A stretch of DNA of 64,000 bases from Lysobacter dokdonensis DS-58 (GCF_000770795.1 NZ_JRKJ01000002.1:558001-622000); one strand, 5' to 3'; numbered from the stretch's first letter, positions 27,204-38,759 are shown. Numbers and translations are program-made. The notes: generated by a model from the sequence alone, not told the origin.

Positions 27204-30200
27204 TCAGATCTGGCCGCCAACACCTTTGAACTTCTCAACGAAGGCAGCGATCACCCGGAACACGCTCTGTTTCTTGGTTAGGTATTGCGGGTTCAGCGGA
27301 CTCATCTTGGGCAGAATCGCGTTGAGCTCGGTGCCGTTCTCGCTAGCAAATTCCCGCTTGAGTGAGTTGGCGATATAGCGCCTGGCCGCCTCCGCATTCA
27401 GCCCTTCGGTGGCGATCAGCTTCTGCGCCTCGCGCTTCTGCTCCGCTTGGGCAAAGGTGAAGAAGGCCTCAATTACGCTGGCCTTGTCGCCGATCCGGTC
27501 CAGGTCGGTCTGGTTGATGAAATCCACCAGCAAGCTTTCCTTGGCGCGGTGGCCCAGGCTGCCGCGGATAACCCGGCGCACTTCGTCCACCATGTCGGCC
27601 TTGCTCCGGTTCTTCTTGTTGTGCTCGAAGATCAGCTCCAGGATGTAGTCCAGGTTGATCTCCTGCGACTTGAGTAGGTCGACCTCGAACACCACATCGT
27701 CCCAGTCGATGGTGGATTGCTCCTTCTCGGTGGCGGCCTTTTCCTTTCGCAGCCAGTCGCGGATGTCGTTGTAGGTCGAACGGTAGTCCTGGAGCTTACG
27801 CTCGGCTGGCAGCTTGACCGCCTGCAACGCCGCGAGGTCCTCGTCATTCAGATAGTACTTGGCATTGAAGGCTTCCACGGCCGCTGGGTCGCTCAAGTCG
27901 ACGTCCTGCAAGGCTTTCAAGCTTGCAAACTCATCGTAGTTCTGCAGCACGTTCTCCACGCGCAGGTATTCGCCAAACAGCTTCACGAAAGCTTTTTTGT
28001 CAGCTTCCATCTCGATGGTGGCGGGGTCGGGGAAGCGCTGCTCCAGCTCCCCCACCACTTCCACGAAGCCACGCCTCGCCTCGCCGGTCATCACATCGGT
28101 GAAGCCTTCCATGTACTCCTTGTAGCTCTTTTCCAGCACCACGTTCTTGGTGTTCTTGTCGCCGAACAGGGTGATGGCGTCGACAGTCGCCTGTTCCAGG
28201 TCTCGGAAAGTGACGATGTTGCCGAAAGTCTTGGTGGCGTCAAAAATGCGGTTTGTGCGCGAGTACGCCTGGATCAAGCCGTGGTAGCGCAGGTTCTTGT
28301 CCACGAACAAGGTGTTGAGCGTGGGCGCATCGAAGCCAGTCAGGAACATGCCCACCACGATCACCAGGTCGATTTCCTTGGCTTTCACTTGCTTGGCCAG
28401 GTCGCGGTAGTAGTTCTGGAAGCCGTTGCTGTCCACGTTGAAGTTGGTCTTGAACAGCGAGTTGTAGTCGGCAATAGCCGCGCTCAGAAACTCCTTGGCG
28501 CTGCTGTTCATGGCCGACACATCGAAGCTCTCGTCCTGAATCTCGCCAATGGCGTCCTGCTCCTCGTTGGCGGCAAACGAGAAGATGGTGGCCACTTTCA
28601 GCGGCTTGTCGCTGTCCTTCTGTAGCGTTTTGAACGCCTCGTAATACAGCTTGGCCGCGTCCACACTGCTCACCGCGAACATGGCGTTGAAACCTCTAGC
28701 GCCGTGCTGCAGCCGGTGCGTCCTCTGCCGGAAGTGTTTCAGGATGTAGTGACTGATCTCACGGATGCGGTCGGGGTGCAGCAGCGCCTGCCTGTTCTCG
28801 GCGGCGCTAAGCTTCTTTTCGTCCTGCTCTTGTTCTATGGCCTTGAACTGCGGGCGCACATCGTTGTAGTCCACCTTGAACTTGAGCACCTTCTCATCAC
28901 GGATGGCATCGGTGATCACGTAGGAATGCAGCTCACGGCCAAACACGCTGGCGGTGGTCTCCGCGCCCAGGGCGTTCTGCGGGAAAATCGGAGTGCCGGT
29001 GAAGCCGAACTGATAGAATCTCTTGAACTTCTTCTTCAGGTTCTTCTGCGCCTCGCCAAACTGGCTGCGGTGACACTCGTCGAAAATGAAAACGACCTGC
29101 TTTTGGTAGATGGGCAAGTCGCCCTCACTCTTCATCAGATTGTTGAGCTTCTGGATGGTGGTGACGATGATCTTGTTGTCGTCTTTTTCCAGGTTGCGCT
29201 TGAGGCCGGCGGTCGAGTCCGAGCCGTTCACGCTGTCCGGCGAGAAGCGCTGGTATTCCTTCATGGTCTGGTAATCCAGATCCTTGCGGTCCACCACGAA
29301 GAACACCTTGTCGATGAAGTCCAGCTCGGTGGCCAGGCGCGCCGCCTTGAAGCTGGTCAGGGTCTTGCCACTGCCGGTGGTGTGCCAGATGTATCCGCCG
29401 CCCTCAGGCTTGCTCCAGCCCTTGGCCTCATGGGCGCTCTTGATCTTCCATAGGATGCGTTCGGTGGCGGCGATCTGGTAGGGCCGCATCACCAGAAGGG
29501 TGTTGCTGACATCGAACACCGAGTAGTGCAGCAGCACATTGAGCAGGGTGTGCTTCTGGAAGAAGGTGGCAGTGAAGTCCTTCAGGTCCTTGATCAGGCC
29601 GTTGTCCGCCTTCGCCCAGTTGATGGTGAAGTCGAAACTGTGCTTGTCACGCCGCGTGGTATTGGCGAAATAGCGGCTGTCGGTACCATTGGAGATCACG
29701 AACAGCTGTAAGTACTTGTACAGAGACTGCTCGCTGTTGAAGCTTTCCTTGCTGTAGCGGTGGAGTTGGTTGAAAGCCTCGCGGATCGCTACGCCGCGCT
29801 TCTTTAGCTCCACCTGCACCAGTGGCAAGCCATTGACCAGCACAGTCACGTCATAGCGGTTGGCGTGGCTGCCCGTCTGCTCGAACTGCTTGATCACCTG
29901 CAGCTTGTTGCGGGTGATGTGCTTCTTGTCCAGCAGGTAGATGTTCTGGATGCGCCCATCGTCGAACACGAAGTCGTGGATGTAGTCGTCTTGGAGCTTG
30001 CGGGTCTTCTCAACGATGCCGTCGCTGGGCTTGTCTAGGTAGGTTTCCACGAAGCGCAGCCACTCGCCATCCGAGAACTGCACGGCGTTGAGCGCCTGCA
30101 GCTGCACGCGCACATTTGCCAGCAGGGCCTCGGGCGTGTTCAGGCCCGGCAGGAACTCATAGCCCTGGGCGGCCAGGTCGTGGATGAACTCGCGCTCCAG

Positions 30201-30305
30201 CGCGTCCTCGCTCTGGTAGCTCTCCGCGACCTGCCATTCACGGCTGTACTTGTCCAGGACAATGAAGCTGTTCGATTCGGCAATGGGCGTCAGGTAGTCA
30301 GCCAT
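27204..30305 (-). CDS. hsdR: Type I restriction endonuclease, R subunit (EcoprrI/EcoR124 class)
   Basis: 1033 residues. The N-terminal nuclease core is [22 protein letters not shown] (D...ExK). The SF2 translocase follows: TTGSGKT (motif I), [13 protein letters not shown] (DECH), GFTGTP (motif III), [17 protein letters not shown] and YSRTNR (motifs V/VI). A helical C-terminal region binds HsdM. It overlaps the prrC gene by 8 bases and is last in the operon hsdM-hsdS-prrC-hsdR. Confidence 0.96.
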   Translation of the reverse strand: MADYLTPIAESNSFIVLDKYSREWQVAESYQSEDALEREFIHDLAAQGYEFLPGLNTPEALLANVRVQLQALNAVQFSDGEWLRFVETYLDKPSDGIVEKTRKLQDDYIHDFVFDDGRIQNIYLLDKKHITRNKLQVIKQFEQTGSHANRYDVTVLVNGLPLVQVELKKRGVAIREAFNQLHRYSKESFNSEQSLYKYLQLFVISNGTDSRYFANTTRRDKHSFDFTINWAKADNGLIKDLKDFTATFFQKHTLLNVLLHYSVFDVSNTLLVMRPYQIAATERILWKIKSAHEAKGWSKPEGGGYIWHTTGSGKTLTSFKAARLATELDFIDKVFFVVDRKDLDYQTMKEYQRFSPDSVNGSDSTAGLKRNLEKDDNKIIVTTIQKLNNLMKSEGDLPIYQKQVVFIFDECHRSQFGEAQKNLKKKFKRFYQFGFTGTPIFPQNALGAETTASVFGRELHSYVITDAIRDEKVLKFKVDYNDVRPQFKAIEQEQDEKKLSAAENRQALLHPDRIREISHYILKHFRQRTHRLQHGARGFNAMFAVSSVDAAKLYYEAFKTLQKDSDKPLKVATIFSFAANEEQDAIGEIQDESFDVSAMNSSAKEFLSAAIADYNSLFKTNFNVDSNGFQNYYRDLAKQVKAKEIDLVIVVGMFLTGFDAPTLNTLFVDKNLRYHGLIQAYSRTNRIFDATKTFGNIVTFRDLEQATVDAITLFGDKNTKNVVLEKSYKEYMEGFTDVMTGEARRGFVEVVGELEQRFPDPATIEMEADKKAFVKLFGEYLRVENVLQNYDEFASLKALQDVDLSDPAAVEAFNAKYYLNDEDLAALQAVKLPAERKLQDYRSTYNDIRDWLRKEKAATEKEQSTIDWDDVVFEVDLLKSQEINLDYILELIFEHNKKNRSKADMVDEVRRVIRGSLGHRAKESLLVDFINQTDLDRIGDKASVIEAFFTFAQAEQKREAQKLIATEGLNAEAARRYIANSLKREFASENGTELNAILPKMSPLNPQYLTKKQSVFRVIAAFVEKFKGVGGQI

Positions 30306-31491
30306 TTGGAACGTCCCGTTGCTGGAGGTAGCCGTAGGTGTTGATCAGGTGATCAAGCAGAAATTTGACCGTCTGCTTTTCCGGCGGTGTGGGCTCGGCA
30401 ACCGTCTCATTGGAGAGGGTGCTATGGCTGGTGTATTGGATGATGCGATTGAAATAGGTCTGCCGGTCGTCAGGCAGGAGTTCCGACCACCTCTGATGCC
30501 CGAGAAAACTGGCCGTCTTCTCGTACAGGTTGCGCAGCAGAGTGAAGTGGTAGCGCTCGACCTCATCGGCGGCGATCGCCTGCTCGAGAGCCTTCTTTAG
30601 ATGAAGGTGGTAGGAGAAGCTCCGATTAGAGTCACCATATTTGACATTCAGGTTAAAGCTGCCGTCCTCGAATCGCTCCAGTAGGTAGCAGCCTTCCTTC
30701 TTGCCATTGGCACTCAGGCCAAGTTCGTTGTGGAGTACGTTGTAGAAGAGTGGGCTGTGAGTGGTAATTACAAATCTGAGCTTGTGGGACTCGCTGCTCT
30801 TGATCAGTCCTGCGAGGTTGACAGCAAGTTCGATCAGGTGGTTGTCATCCAATGAGCTGACCGGATCGTCGATGAACACATATTCCAACCGATCGAACTC
30901 GTCGGTTTCTCGGTTGCTGGGCTCTGGCACGTTCAGGACGCCAATTACCTGCTCGATAAGCCTGAAGAAAATGCTCCAGATGAAACTGCTCTCTTCACCC
31001 TTGGAGATTTTGAGATTCCCGGTGCGCTCGTCATCACCGCGCTCCAGAGAAAAGGTGACTTCCGAGAAGGCTTTGGCGACAACTTCCCCCGTACTTTCGT
31101 CCTTGCGTTCTTCGTTGAACCGCGGTGTCAGCTTGTCGCTGGTATAGCGATGAAAGGTGGCGATGATGTTCTGGTCCTGACCCTGATCCTTCAATACCCA
31201 GTCCGTAAAAGAGTTAGGCTGGATCTTCAGTATTGGCTCGGCATCCAGCTCCAGGTCGTTATCCCAGTAGAACAGGTCTTCGGTAAGGGCGTTGTAGTAA
31301 AGGATCTTGTGGCGCGACAGCTCAACTTCGTCGCCACCATTAACGTCTGGCTTGGGTGCAATTAGCTGTTTGAACTCTCGGGAAAGGCGCGTTTTTCCCG
31401 AGCCGTTAAAGGCATAGATCAGCTGCACCTTCTTGTCAACGTCTTTCAGCTGCTGGGCAATCTCGGTCAACGTCTTGCCCACGTCATGCAC
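30298..31491 (-). CDS. prrC: Anticodon nuclease PrrC
   Basis: 397 residues from GTG 31491, essentially the length of E. coli PrrC (396). The N-terminal ABC-type ATPase has Walker [15 protein letters not shown], and [14 protein letters not shown] combines the signature and Walker B regions. The C-terminal nuclease matches Prr[13 protein letters not shown] is almost the peptide described for tRNA-Lys anticodon recognition, and R-x3-E (RNLYE) followed by His 36 residues after the Arg fits the Arg320/Glu324/His356 triad. PrrC is held inactive by the restriction complex and cuts tRNA-Lys when that complex is inhibited by phage. The gene lies between hsdS and hsdR with overlaps on both sides, as in the E. 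coli prr locus. Confidence 0.92.
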   Translation of the reverse strand: MHDVGKTLTEIAQQLKDVDKKVQLIYAFNGSGKTRLSREFKQLIAPKPDVNGGDEVELSRHKILYYNALTEDLFYWDNDLELDAEPILKIQPNSFTDWVLKDQGQDQNIIATFHRYTSDKLTPRFNEERKDESTGEVVAKAFSEVTFSLERGDDERTGNLKISKGEESSFIWSIFFRLIEQVIGVLNVPEPSNRETDEFDRLEYVFIDDPVSSLDDNHLIELAVNLAGLIKSSESHKLRFVITTHSPLFYNVLHNELGLSANGKKEGCYLLERFEDGSFNLNVKYGDSNRSFSYHLHLKKALEQAIAADEVERYHFTLLRNLYEKTASFLGHQRWSELLPDDRQTYFNRIIQYTSHSTLSNETVAEPTPPEKQTVKFLLDHLINTYGYLQQRDVPNG

Positions 31492-32740
31492 CTACCGCTT
31501 CCGGCTTGGAGAAGCTCAGCAGTAGATCGCGGTAATACGCGTACTGCTTCTGGCGCAGCTCGATCTCGCGCGGCAGGTCTTCACTCATGGAGTTGGCGAG
31601 GGCGTCGAACTTGTCGAGGATCGCAACGATACGTGCCTGCTCCTCCGGCAAAGGAATGGGGATCTGGAACTGCTTTAGCTTTGCCGTTCCAATGATTCCC
31701 ATCCCTCCATTTTTATTTGCTTTTTCCAAGCACCATTTTCCAAACTTATAGAAATAGTGAAACATGAATTTCACATCGACTTTTTCACTGTAAGCACTGG
31801 AAATAGTGAAGCTAGTTATTTGTTGATTGGTCAAAAAAGGTATCCCGACAAGAGCGTGCTCTCCAATAGTTGCCGTCGTAGACATTATTAGAGAATTGGC
31901 GGGAATCAATTGCCCCTTTACGGATGATGCAGAAACTTTTTGGATTGATTCTTTAAGGACCCTGCCATTCGTACGAATATCTTCCATTCTAAACCAAGGG
32001 ATTTCTCCGTTAGTCCAGTACTCGGCCTTTGATTTGGACGGGGTGTAGCCATTTTTCAAATCAAATACTTCGCCAATCGCCTTCCACTCCACCCCACTCC
32101 CTTCAAAACTCAACAAGTGGTCGCGGTAGTACTCGTGTTGATTCTTCCGGGAGACCAGCTCGGTTGCCAACTTGGCGACGAGCTCATCGGTCAACTCATT
32201 GAAGGCGCTTAATATGCGGACAATTTCGGCCTGAAATGCCAATGACTTTTGCAGATTGGCTGGATATGGGACTGGTATTTTCGCCTTACCCAATCCCTTC
32301 GAGTTGATTGAAGATATTTTCCCCGAGGAGATGTGCCTTCTTATCTGGTCCTTGAAGGATGTGGATCTTAGGAAGTGCGAAACATATACGGGGTTCAGAT
32401 CGCTCTTATATGCAAAACATGCATCGTGAATTACAACATCTCCCTCGCCGAGCCAGGCCGTTCCATCACCGATATCTTCGATCGTTTCGCCAGCGGAAAC
32501 GATAATGACATCGCCATGGCTTGCGCACCGCAGATTCTCGGCCAGATCGGCGTCGAGAAATGACTTCGATTCCGTAGCCGAAATTCCATAGTGCGTGTAT
32601 AGCTCACCGTAGTGTATGCAGGGAACTCCGGCTGTTCGGATATCACTCTTTACAAATCTCTTGCCTCTAACAAAGTCTCCGATTTCGCCCAGCTCCCGCC
32701 ACTCCACTTCATCTTGAGCCAGCCACTTCTCCAGGCTCAT
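31484..32740 (-). CDS. hsdS: Type I restriction-modification specificity subunit S
   Basis: 418 residues with two target-recognition domains, each followed by a conserved helical spacer: about 1-180 then [31 protein letters not shown], and about 215-380 then [29 protein letters not shown]. The repeated YYRD-LLSF endings are typical of type IC HsdS. Codons are more AT-rich in the recognition domains, usual for these variable segments. It overlaps hsdM (ATGA) and prrC. Confidence 0.95.
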   Translation of the reverse strand: MSLEKWLAQDEVEWRELGEIGDFVRGKRFVKSDIRTAGVPCIHYGELYTHYGISATESKSFLDADLAENLRCASHGDVIIVSAGETIEDIGDGTAWLGEGDVVIHDACFAYKSDLNPVYVSHFLRSTSFKDQIRRHISSGKISSINSKGLGKAKIPVPYPANLQKSLAFQAEIVRILSAFNELTDELVAKLATELVSRKNQHEYYRDHLLSFEGSGVEWKAIGEVFDLKNGYTPSKSKAEYWTNGEIPWFRMEDIRTNGRVLKESIQKVSASSVKGQLIPANSLIMSTTATIGEHALVGIPFLTNQQITSFTISSAYSEKVDVKFMFHYFYKFGKWCLEKANKNGGMGIIGTAKLKQFQIPIPLPEEQARIVAILDKFDALANSMSEDLPREIELRQKQYAYYRDLLLSFSKPEAVGA

Positions 32741-34299
32741 CGTGCTACCTCTCGCTTTGCATTCTCTATCTCTGCAACGATGACATCAATCTCCTTGCGC
32801 ACGTCATCGATACGGGCGACGGTCGCCCTAAGGGAAGCATTGAGCGCAGCGATGTTCACCACCTCCCGGGTTTCCGGCGTTTCCACGTAACTGCTTACCG
32901 ACAAGTTGTAGCTATTGCCTGATAGCACCTCTAGGTCCACCGACTTGGCAAAGTGCTGCACATCAGCCTTGCTGTCGAATACCTGCATGATCTGTTCGAT
33001 GTGCATCTCGGAAAGTTCATTATTGTTGGTCTTCTTATCGAATAGCCTGCTTGCGTCGATAAACTGGGTGCGAGTGTCGGTCTTGTTCTTCGCCAGAACC
33101 AGGATGTTGACGGCAATAGTGGTGCCGTAGAACAGGTTGGGCGCCAGCGAAATCACCGTTTCCACATAGTTGTTGTCCACCAGATACTGGCGGATCTTCT
33201 GCTCGGCGCCACTGCGATAGAAGATGCCGGGGAAGCAAACGATGGATGCGCGACCCTTGGCGGAGAGGTAGCTGAGCGCGTGCAGGACGAAGGCGAAGTC
33301 GGCCTTGGACTTCGGCGCCAGCACGCCGGCCGGCGAAAAGCGTTCGTCGTTGATCAGGGTGGGGTCATCGCTGCCTTTCCACTTAACCGAGTACGGCGGG
33401 TTGGAGACAATGGCATCGAAGGGCTTGTCGCCGCCGAAATACGGGTCGGTTAGGGTATTGCCCAGCTGGATGTCGAACTTGTCGTAGTTGATGTTATGCA
33501 GAAACAAGTTCATCCGCGCCAGGTTGTAAGTGGTGTGGTTGATCTCCTGGCCGAAGAACCCGTCCTCGATCACGTGAGCATCAAAATGCTTCTTGGCTTG
33601 CAGCAGCAGCGAGCCGGAACCGCAGGCCGGGTCGTAAATTTTGTTGACGCTGGTCTGCTTGTGCATGGCCAACCTGGCGATCAGCTTGGACACATGCTGC
33701 GGTGTGAAGAACTCGCCGCCGGACTTGCCGGCATTGGCGGCGTAGTTGGAGATGAGGAATTCGTAGGCATCGCCGAACAGGTCGATGTGGGCGGCGTCGA
33801 AATGGCCGAAATCCAACCCGGCCACGCCCTTGAGCACGGCGGCTAGGCGGGCGTTCTTGTCCTTGACGGTAGTGCCCAGACGGTTGCTGGTGGTGTCGAA
33901 ATCGGCGAACAGCCCCTTGATGTCGTGCTCGGAGGGGTAGCCGTTGGCGGAGCTTTCGATGGCGACAAAGATGGCGGCCAGGTCGGTGTTCAACTTCTCG
34001 TTGCCGTGGGCGCGGGCGGCCACATTGGCAAACAGTTGGCTGGGGTAGATGAAATAGCCCTTGGTCTTGATGGCGTCATCCTTGATCTCGGGAGTGATGA
34101 CGCTGTCGGCCAGCTCGGTGTAGCGGATGCTGTCGTCGCCGCCTTCGATGTAGCTGGCGAAGTTCTCGCTGATGAAGCGGTAGAACAGGGTGCCGAGCAC
34201 GTACTGCTTAAAATCCCAGCCATCGACGGCGCCGCGGACATCGTTGGCGATTTGCCATATCTGGCGTTGTAGAGCGGCGCGTTGTTGGGTACTAGTCAT
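32737..34299 (-). CDS. hsdM: Type I restriction-modification methyltransferase subunit M
   Basis: 520 residues from ATG 34299, with an AGGAA site upstream; a longer ORF extends to 34386 but lacks support. The N-terminal HsdM helical domain ([33 protein letters not shown]) is followed by SAM motif [12 protein letters not shown] and the N6-adenine catalytic motif NPPY. It is first in the operon. AAGCAGGAAC precedes the start. Confidence 0.96.
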   Translation of the reverse strand: MTSTQQRAALQRQIWQIANDVRGAVDGWDFKQYVLGTLFYRFISENFASYIEGGDDSIRYTELADSVITPEIKDDAIKTKGYFIYPSQLFANVAARAHGNEKLNTDLAAIFVAIESSANGYPSEHDIKGLFADFDTTSNRLGTTVKDKNARLAAVLKGVAGLDFGHFDAAHIDLFGDAYEFLISNYAANAGKSGGEFFTPQHVSKLIARLAMHKQTSVNKIYDPACGSGSLLLQAKKHFDAHVIEDGFFGQEINHTTYNLARMNLFLHNINYDKFDIQLGNTLTDPYFGGDKPFDAIVSNPPYSVKWKGSDDPTLINDERFSPAGVLAPKSKADFAFVLHALSYLSAKGRASIVCFPGIFYRSGAEQKIRQYLVDNNYVETVISLAPNLFYGTTIAVNILVLAKNKTDTRTQFIDASRLFDKKTNNNELSEMHIEQIMQVFDSKADVQHFAKSVDLEVLSGNSYNLSVSSYVETPETREVVNIAALNASLRATVARIDDVRKEIDVIVAEIENAKREVAR

Positions 34300-34985
34300 A
34301 CCGTGGTTCCTGCTTAACGTAACGATTGGCCAGGAATTAGCCCGAGCCGTAAATTCTGGTGAATGGGTGCTAGGTGCGCTCCCCAAAGTGGTCGGATCTA
34401 CACCTGTGGGGGATTGCCGCCCTCCACGTATCTATTGCCTCCCCCAAGACGTGCAGGATAAATGACGAAAGGTTCCGATGCCGTTCCCGAAGTTTCCGAA
34501 ATGACTCTTGCATTAAATTCGTTAGGTCCGGGGACGCAACCGCGCTCGGGAGGCGTCCCGTCTGTCTTCTGGCGCTCTCGGCATAGGGCGATGGTCATTT
34601 TCCGAGAAGAGGGCCTGACCCAGTCATCCCACGGCCAGCTACGCCGCCTCGCGGGGGCCTCCGGCGCATGCAGCTCTACTCATGAGCCAACGCAGTCCCC
34701 CAGCTAGTTTGCCTTCCTTGGAGCGCTGTGGGAGGGACGCGCGGAAAGTGCGGCAGGGATCATCGCCCGAAGCCTCGCTAAAGTTCAGGGAGCAATGGGC
34801 TAGTGCTCCATAGGTTGTTGACCCCCTACTCGGCCGTGCTAACTGCCCCCTAAATTGCGTCCAAATCGTGGACGACCAGACCGAGGTTTCGATGTGTATT
34901 CCATGTGTTCGCCTGGGCGATTTGACCGGTTCTTATGGCATGGTCAACAGGCTACTATCGGCGGCCCCCGCAATGAACTCCATAC
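34300..34985. other. Intergenic region upstream of hsdM, no gene recognised
   Basis: About 690 bases between divergent genes. The hsdM promoter must lie in its left part. Short open frames (for example 34462-34707) have no recognisable product or ribosome site. Nothing else is supported. Confidence 0.5.
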
Positions 34986-35432
34986 ATGCCCAACATCGCC
35001 ACTTTGCTTAAGTCCGAGATCACCCGCCTCGCCCGCAAAGAAGTCAAGGCCCAGACCGATGCTCTGCGTAAGTCGGGCGCTTCATACAGGCGGGACATCG
35101 CTGCCTTGAAGCGCCAGGTCACGGACCTCCAGCGTCAGTTGGCTGCTGCGACTCGATCCAGCAAGCGAGCAACCCCCTCGGAATCGGCTGAAACGACAAA
35201 GGTTCGTTTTTCCACCAAAGGCTTGAAGTCGCACCGCGCCAAGCTTGGGTTATCTGCCGGGGATTACGGTCGACTCGCCGGGGTGTCGGGACAGTCCGTT
35301 TACAACTGGGAAGATGGCACTACGATTCCTCGTCCGTCGCAGGTAGCTGCCCTTGCTGCCTTGCGTGGCATGGGTAAGCGGGAAGCGATTGCACAACTAG
35401 CCAAGCAAGGCGCGCCAAACAAGCGCGGATAA
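34986..35432 (+). CDS. Coiled-coil plus helix-turn-helix (XRE-like) DNA-binding protein
   Basis: 148 residues. The N-terminal half is a basic coiled coil (KKEVKAQ..., LKRQVTDLQRQL). The C-terminal half is an XRE-type helix-turn-helix: LKSHRAKLGLSAGDYGRLAGVSGQSVYNWEDGTTIPRPSQVAALAALRGMG. The tail is Lys-rich. It is a likely regulator of the neighbouring restriction operon, from which it is divergent; that link is inference. Confidence 0.8.
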   Translation: MPNIATLLKSEITRLARKEVKAQTDALRKSGASYRRDIAALKRQVTDLQRQLAAATRSSKRATPSESAETTKVRFSTKGLKSHRAKLGLSAGDYGRLAGVSGQSVYNWEDGTTIPRPSQVAALAALRGMGKREAIAQLAKQGAPNKRG

Positions 35433-35561
35433 TCCGCATCCAGTTCGGACCAACCAATCGCTTCCTGGCGCATTCTCTAGCACAACAGCTACCCCAGCAG
35501 CTCTCGCGCGCTAGGAATGGTTCCTGACGCGATTGGTGAAGCCCTGAATGCTGCCGTTGAA

Positions 35562-36137
35562 CTATGGAAGCGCAAGCCACTTCGGGCCTGACTTAGATGC
35601 GGTCGCGAGGCGGTCGGCCTGGTACGCGCAGCTCAACCCCACGACTGCCCCCGCCAGCACGAACACCCACGGCACCAAGCTTGCCCCAGCGCCACGTTCA
35701 CCGATCAAAGGCAATGCGAGCAACAACGCTATACCCATCGAGATCAAGTAGGCAGCCCAATACGTAGCCCGCCACCAAAAACGCTTTCGACTTGTCGAGT
35801 ACCGGGTGCTGCGCCAGCGAACCCCGTTTGTAGCCGGATCAAACTCAAACAGAGGCCAGCACTCGGCGACCTCCATTAGCGCGCGACCAGCCTGCGGCCC
35901 CGCCCAGAGCATCCGGATGATCGGAGCTGGCATGTACTCGCCTACCAGATGTCTAACGGCTACCTCCAACCAGAGGTCGTCTGGATGATCCCCTCGCCAC
36001 AGTTCAAGGAAATCTTTTCGGTCGGCGCTTCTCGATCGATGCAATCCGAAAATGCCCTTGGCCAATGTGGCTATCGCCACAAGCAGCGCCAGCGGCACCA
36101 GCAAATTCCCGTTCGCTTCGATCAATTCCGACAGCAT
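35562..36137 (-). CDS. Three-helix membrane protein, unknown
   Basis: 191 residues from ATG 36137, preceded by AGGGGTGGGG; a GTG at 36146 adds three residues. Transmembrane segments: LLVPLALLVAIATLAKGIF near the N-terminus, and YWAAYLISMGIALLLALPLIG plus LVPWVFVLAGAVVGLSCAY near the C-terminus. A soluble middle domain contains DDLWLEVAVRHLVGEYMPAPIIRMLW. No family was recognised. Confidence 0.65.
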   Translation of the reverse strand: MLSELIEANGNLLVPLALLVAIATLAKGIFGLHRSRSADRKDFLELWRGDHPDDLWLEVAVRHLVGEYMPAPIIRMLWAGPQAGRALMEVAECWPLFEFDPATNGVRWRSTRYSTSRKRFWWRATYWAAYLISMGIALLLALPLIGERGAGASLVPWVFVLAGAVVGLSCAYQADRLATASKSGPKWLALP

Positions 36138-36146
36138 CAGCCCCAC

Positions 36147-36677
36147 CCCTTCGCACTTCCGGATACTTTATATCTAGTCCGCAACGGCAAGCGATCTGAT
36201 GCGAACAAGAGTCAACACGCTACCTGGGGGCCCCTGGATACCCGGCACTCGCTGTAGCGCGATTCGTGCGGTTTGGCGCGTAGTTCCGACGGTGGTTTTC
36301 GGTCACTAATGCAGCGTGCGCCAGGTATGACGCGTCACAGCGAAAACGCTTTATACGGACGCAATCCTGGCGCTTGCCGGATGTGCCCAGTGTGCCGAAG
36401 GCACGATGTGGGTAATCCGGGACCTGAAGCGACACCGTAGTGGTTGCCTGGGGTCTTAAAGTCCGTGATTCCCTGAAACCCTGCGGAATAAAAACCTGGC
36501 GCCGAAGGCGCCACACGTGGGCCGTAGGGGTGGGTGGGCCGAAGGCCCGACCGCCCCGCAGGTCCACGTGCAATGTCAACTGGCGTTTTCTGTTTCGGCG
36601 TAATTAAAAGAATCTTCTGCAAAGCAGAAGTTCTTTAAGCTTTTGATTTAGCTTTTAAGGGAAGCGTGACATCCCCG
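36147..36677. other. Structured non-coding region with three GCC-GAA-GGC hairpins
   Basis: 530 bases without a convincing gene. Three perfect hairpins share a GAA loop: GTGCC/GGCAC at 36392-36404, TGGCGCC/GGCGCCA at 36497-36513 and GGGCC/GGCCC at 36536-36548. A terminator-type hairpin for the minus strand follows at 36601-36635. It could be a structured RNA, an origin or a long 3' untranslated region of the adjacent minus-strand genes. Confidence 0.5.
36601..36635 (-). terminator. Terminator for the minus-strand unit 38678-36678
   Basis: On the minus strand, AAGAACTTCTGC-TTT-GCAGAAGATTCTT (one bulged base) is followed by TTAATTA. It lies 43 bases after the stop of the 36678 gene. Confidence 0.7.
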
Positions 36678-37808
36678 TCAGCCAGTGCCCCCAGCCGGAT
36701 CAACATGCTCCCTCCCTCGCTGCTTCCGCTTCCGATCTCGCTCCTGCGTGCGCTGCCTCGCCACGAGTGGATCGCCACTACCCGTCGCACTGATCGAACG
36801 GCCTGTGACGCGAGCTCGGAACGCCTTGCACGCGCGGGTTACTGGACAGTCCCGGCAAGGTGAGTCCTTGGCGATGATACGGTGCCCGAAGCAAGCCGGC
36901 CTAAAATCGGCCGGGTCGTAATCATGGGCCGGTCGTCGCGTCTTCGTTGCACGGACCACGGCGGCGTCGACAACTTCGCCCTCAAACAGGACGCGGGCGC
37001 GCACTTCGTCAATTAGTCCAGGGACGGACAAGTACTTCGCAAGACGGCCTGCCGGATCATCCGCGCGCAACACGTCTGCCCGCAGCTCCTCGATCGCCGC
37101 CGCCTGCACTGGATCATCTTCGGACCGCACCGCGAAAAACCGCCGATCCCAGCTACGCAAGAACAACCGGGCGGAAATTTCATCTCGCGTAGGATGTGAC
37201 GTGAGACGCGCCATCGAATGCTTGCGAGAAAGCAGTTGATTTGGCAATGGTGGCTGCTTGTGCTTGTCATTGACAACCTTGCCATGCATCAGGATGTCCA
37301 AGAACAAGTCATACGGCATGCCACGACGATCTGCCTCCTGCCGCGCCTTGTACAAGTTGGTAATCACATCACGGCTGTTCTCAAACAATTTGGGTTGAAC
37401 TGGACGCTTGCGGGGGGCGGCTTCAGGATCAATGTGGGTGTGCGCACGGCGATACGCCGCGATGTATTCCTGTGCGAACGCCTTCGTACGCTCAATGGAG
37501 TCCATGTAGCGGTACGCGACCCAACAGGTGGCTTGTAGGCTTGGCTCGTTATTGCGCAATTCACTGTTCACGTAGGTGCGCTCGAACAGGCGCTTTGCGA
37601 TAAGACGCTCGTTGTCGTCCTCAATGTCGCAAATCGTCTGAAACTTGCTTACACGCTCTATTGCCTCGGCCCGCAGCGCCGGATGCTTTGCTTTATTCCG
37701 GCCAGTTCCTACAGTGTTCTTTCGCGCTCGCTTCGTCCGTTTGCCCGACTGTTTTGCCTTTTCCCCCTTGGCATTCTTCGAGCCACCGCGTTGATTTTCT
37801 TTCTTCAT
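36678..37808 (-). CDS. Unknown basic protein with C-terminal Cys4 motif
   Basis: 376 residues with GGGAGGAG upstream of ATG 37808. The N-terminal 45 residues are Lys/Arg-rich (KKENQRGGSKNAKGEKAKQSGKR). A helical middle follows (RLIAKRLFERTYVNSELRNNEPSLQATCWVAYRYMDS). Near the C-terminus CFGHRIIAKDSPCRDCPVTRAC places Cys as C-x11-C-x2-C-x5-C, which could bind zinc or iron-sulfur. The C-terminus is again very basic. This suggests nucleic-acid binding. It is probably co-transcribed with the gene ending at 37914 and under the MarR-type palindrome at 38760. Confidence 0.6.
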   Translation of the reverse strand: MKKENQRGGSKNAKGEKAKQSGKRTKRARKNTVGTGRNKAKHPALRAEAIERVSKFQTICDIEDDNERLIAKRLFERTYVNSELRNNEPSLQATCWVAYRYMDSIERTKAFAQEYIAAYRRAHTHIDPEAAPRKRPVQPKLFENSRDVITNLYKARQEADRRGMPYDLFLDILMHGKVVNDKHKQPPLPNQLLSRKHSMARLTSHPTRDEISARLFLRSWDRRFFAVRSEDDPVQAAAIEELRADVLRADDPAGRLAKYLSVPGLIDEVRARVLFEGEVVDAAVVRATKTRRPAHDYDPADFRPACFGHRIIAKDSPCRDCPVTRACKAFRARVTGRSISATGSGDPLVARQRTQERDRKRKQRGREHVDPAGGTG

Positions 37809-37913
37809 GGCAACACTCCTCCCTTGGCCTACGCATAGGCCAATTGCATTTGTTCGATGGATTGAGCGGGAAGGACACGCCTTCCCGCTCGATTCAGTCA
37901 GGCATGTGGGTGC

Positions 37914-38678
37914 TTACACGGGGCCCAGGTCGCCCACTTCGTCGGCGGGGGTGTACGCCGCCGCTTCTTCAACCAAGGACTCGCCGTAACGGTGGATGGC
38001 TTCCGCCTTGGTCAGCACCTTGCCCACGAACGGCGCCAGCGCATGCGCAGGGTTGTAGCCGAGGGCGATAGCATCGTCGAGGCGCTGATCAATCAGCTTG
38101 CGGGCGGCAGTCTGGACGAGGTCTCCCACGTAACGTTCGACCTTGAAGCGCTGGTCCCAGTCATCAAAGATGGGCGTGGCGAAGCGGAACTGGGGATCAG
38201 TCCAGCGAGTCATCACGAAGTCGATCACAGTGGGGGTGCAGAGCTGCATTGGGCGGGGCACGCGCTTGCGTGCCACCTTTTTCTGGGCCCAGAACTGCAT
38301 CGCGTGCTGCACGAAGAACCAGTAGGAAACGCCAAGTTCGTCAAGCACCTGACGCAGGCGCCACACGTCGAAACCCATGGTCGGCGTGGCGTACAACGGG
38401 CTGTAAGTCGCCTTGGTCGGGCTCTTGATGCCTTCGTTGGTTGCGAACCAGGCAACGCCCTGCTGGAGCTGGCGGGCCAGTTCCTCAGTTGCCTCAAACG
38501 GCGTCATGTAGCCGTACTGCGGGTAACAGTCGCGACGCACCGAGACGTCGTGGGCCATAACCACCGGCCCCACCAAGGTAATCGTCACCTCGTGTTCCGC
38601 TGCTGCGACGGCCGAGGCACCCATGGCGCGGGCCTTCAAGATGCGCGTCGCGCGGGCAGTGTTGCCATAAACATGCAT
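37914..38678 (-). CDS. Unknown 254-residue protein of the MarR-linked unit
   Basis: GAGAGGAAG lies 8 bases before ATG 38678. No signal peptide or membrane segment. Middle region: WRLRQVLDELGVSYWFFVQHAMQFWAQKKVARKRVPRPMQ. C-terminal region: DQRLDDAIALGYNPAHALAPFVGKVLTKAEAIHRYGE. I recognise no family. It is divergent from the MarR regulator across 115 bp that contains a perfect 16-bp palindrome. Confidence 0.6.
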   Translation of the reverse strand: MHVYGNTARATRILKARAMGASAVAAAEHEVTITLVGPVVMAHDVSVRRDCYPQYGYMTPFEATEELARQLQQGVAWFATNEGIKSPTKATYSPLYATPTMGFDVWRLRQVLDELGVSYWFFVQHAMQFWAQKKVARKRVPRPMQLCTPTVIDFVMTRWTDPQFRFATPIFDDWDQRFKVERYVGDLVQTAARKLIDQRLDDAIALGYNPAHALAPFVGKVLTKAEAIHRYGESLVEEAAAYTPADEVGDLGPV

Positions 38679-38759
38679 AGCTGTGCTTCCTCTCGTTAGC
38701 GCTTCGGCGGAATGCCTCGGCTGCTGGAGGAAAGCTTCGGGCTCTAAAAAATGGTCAAA

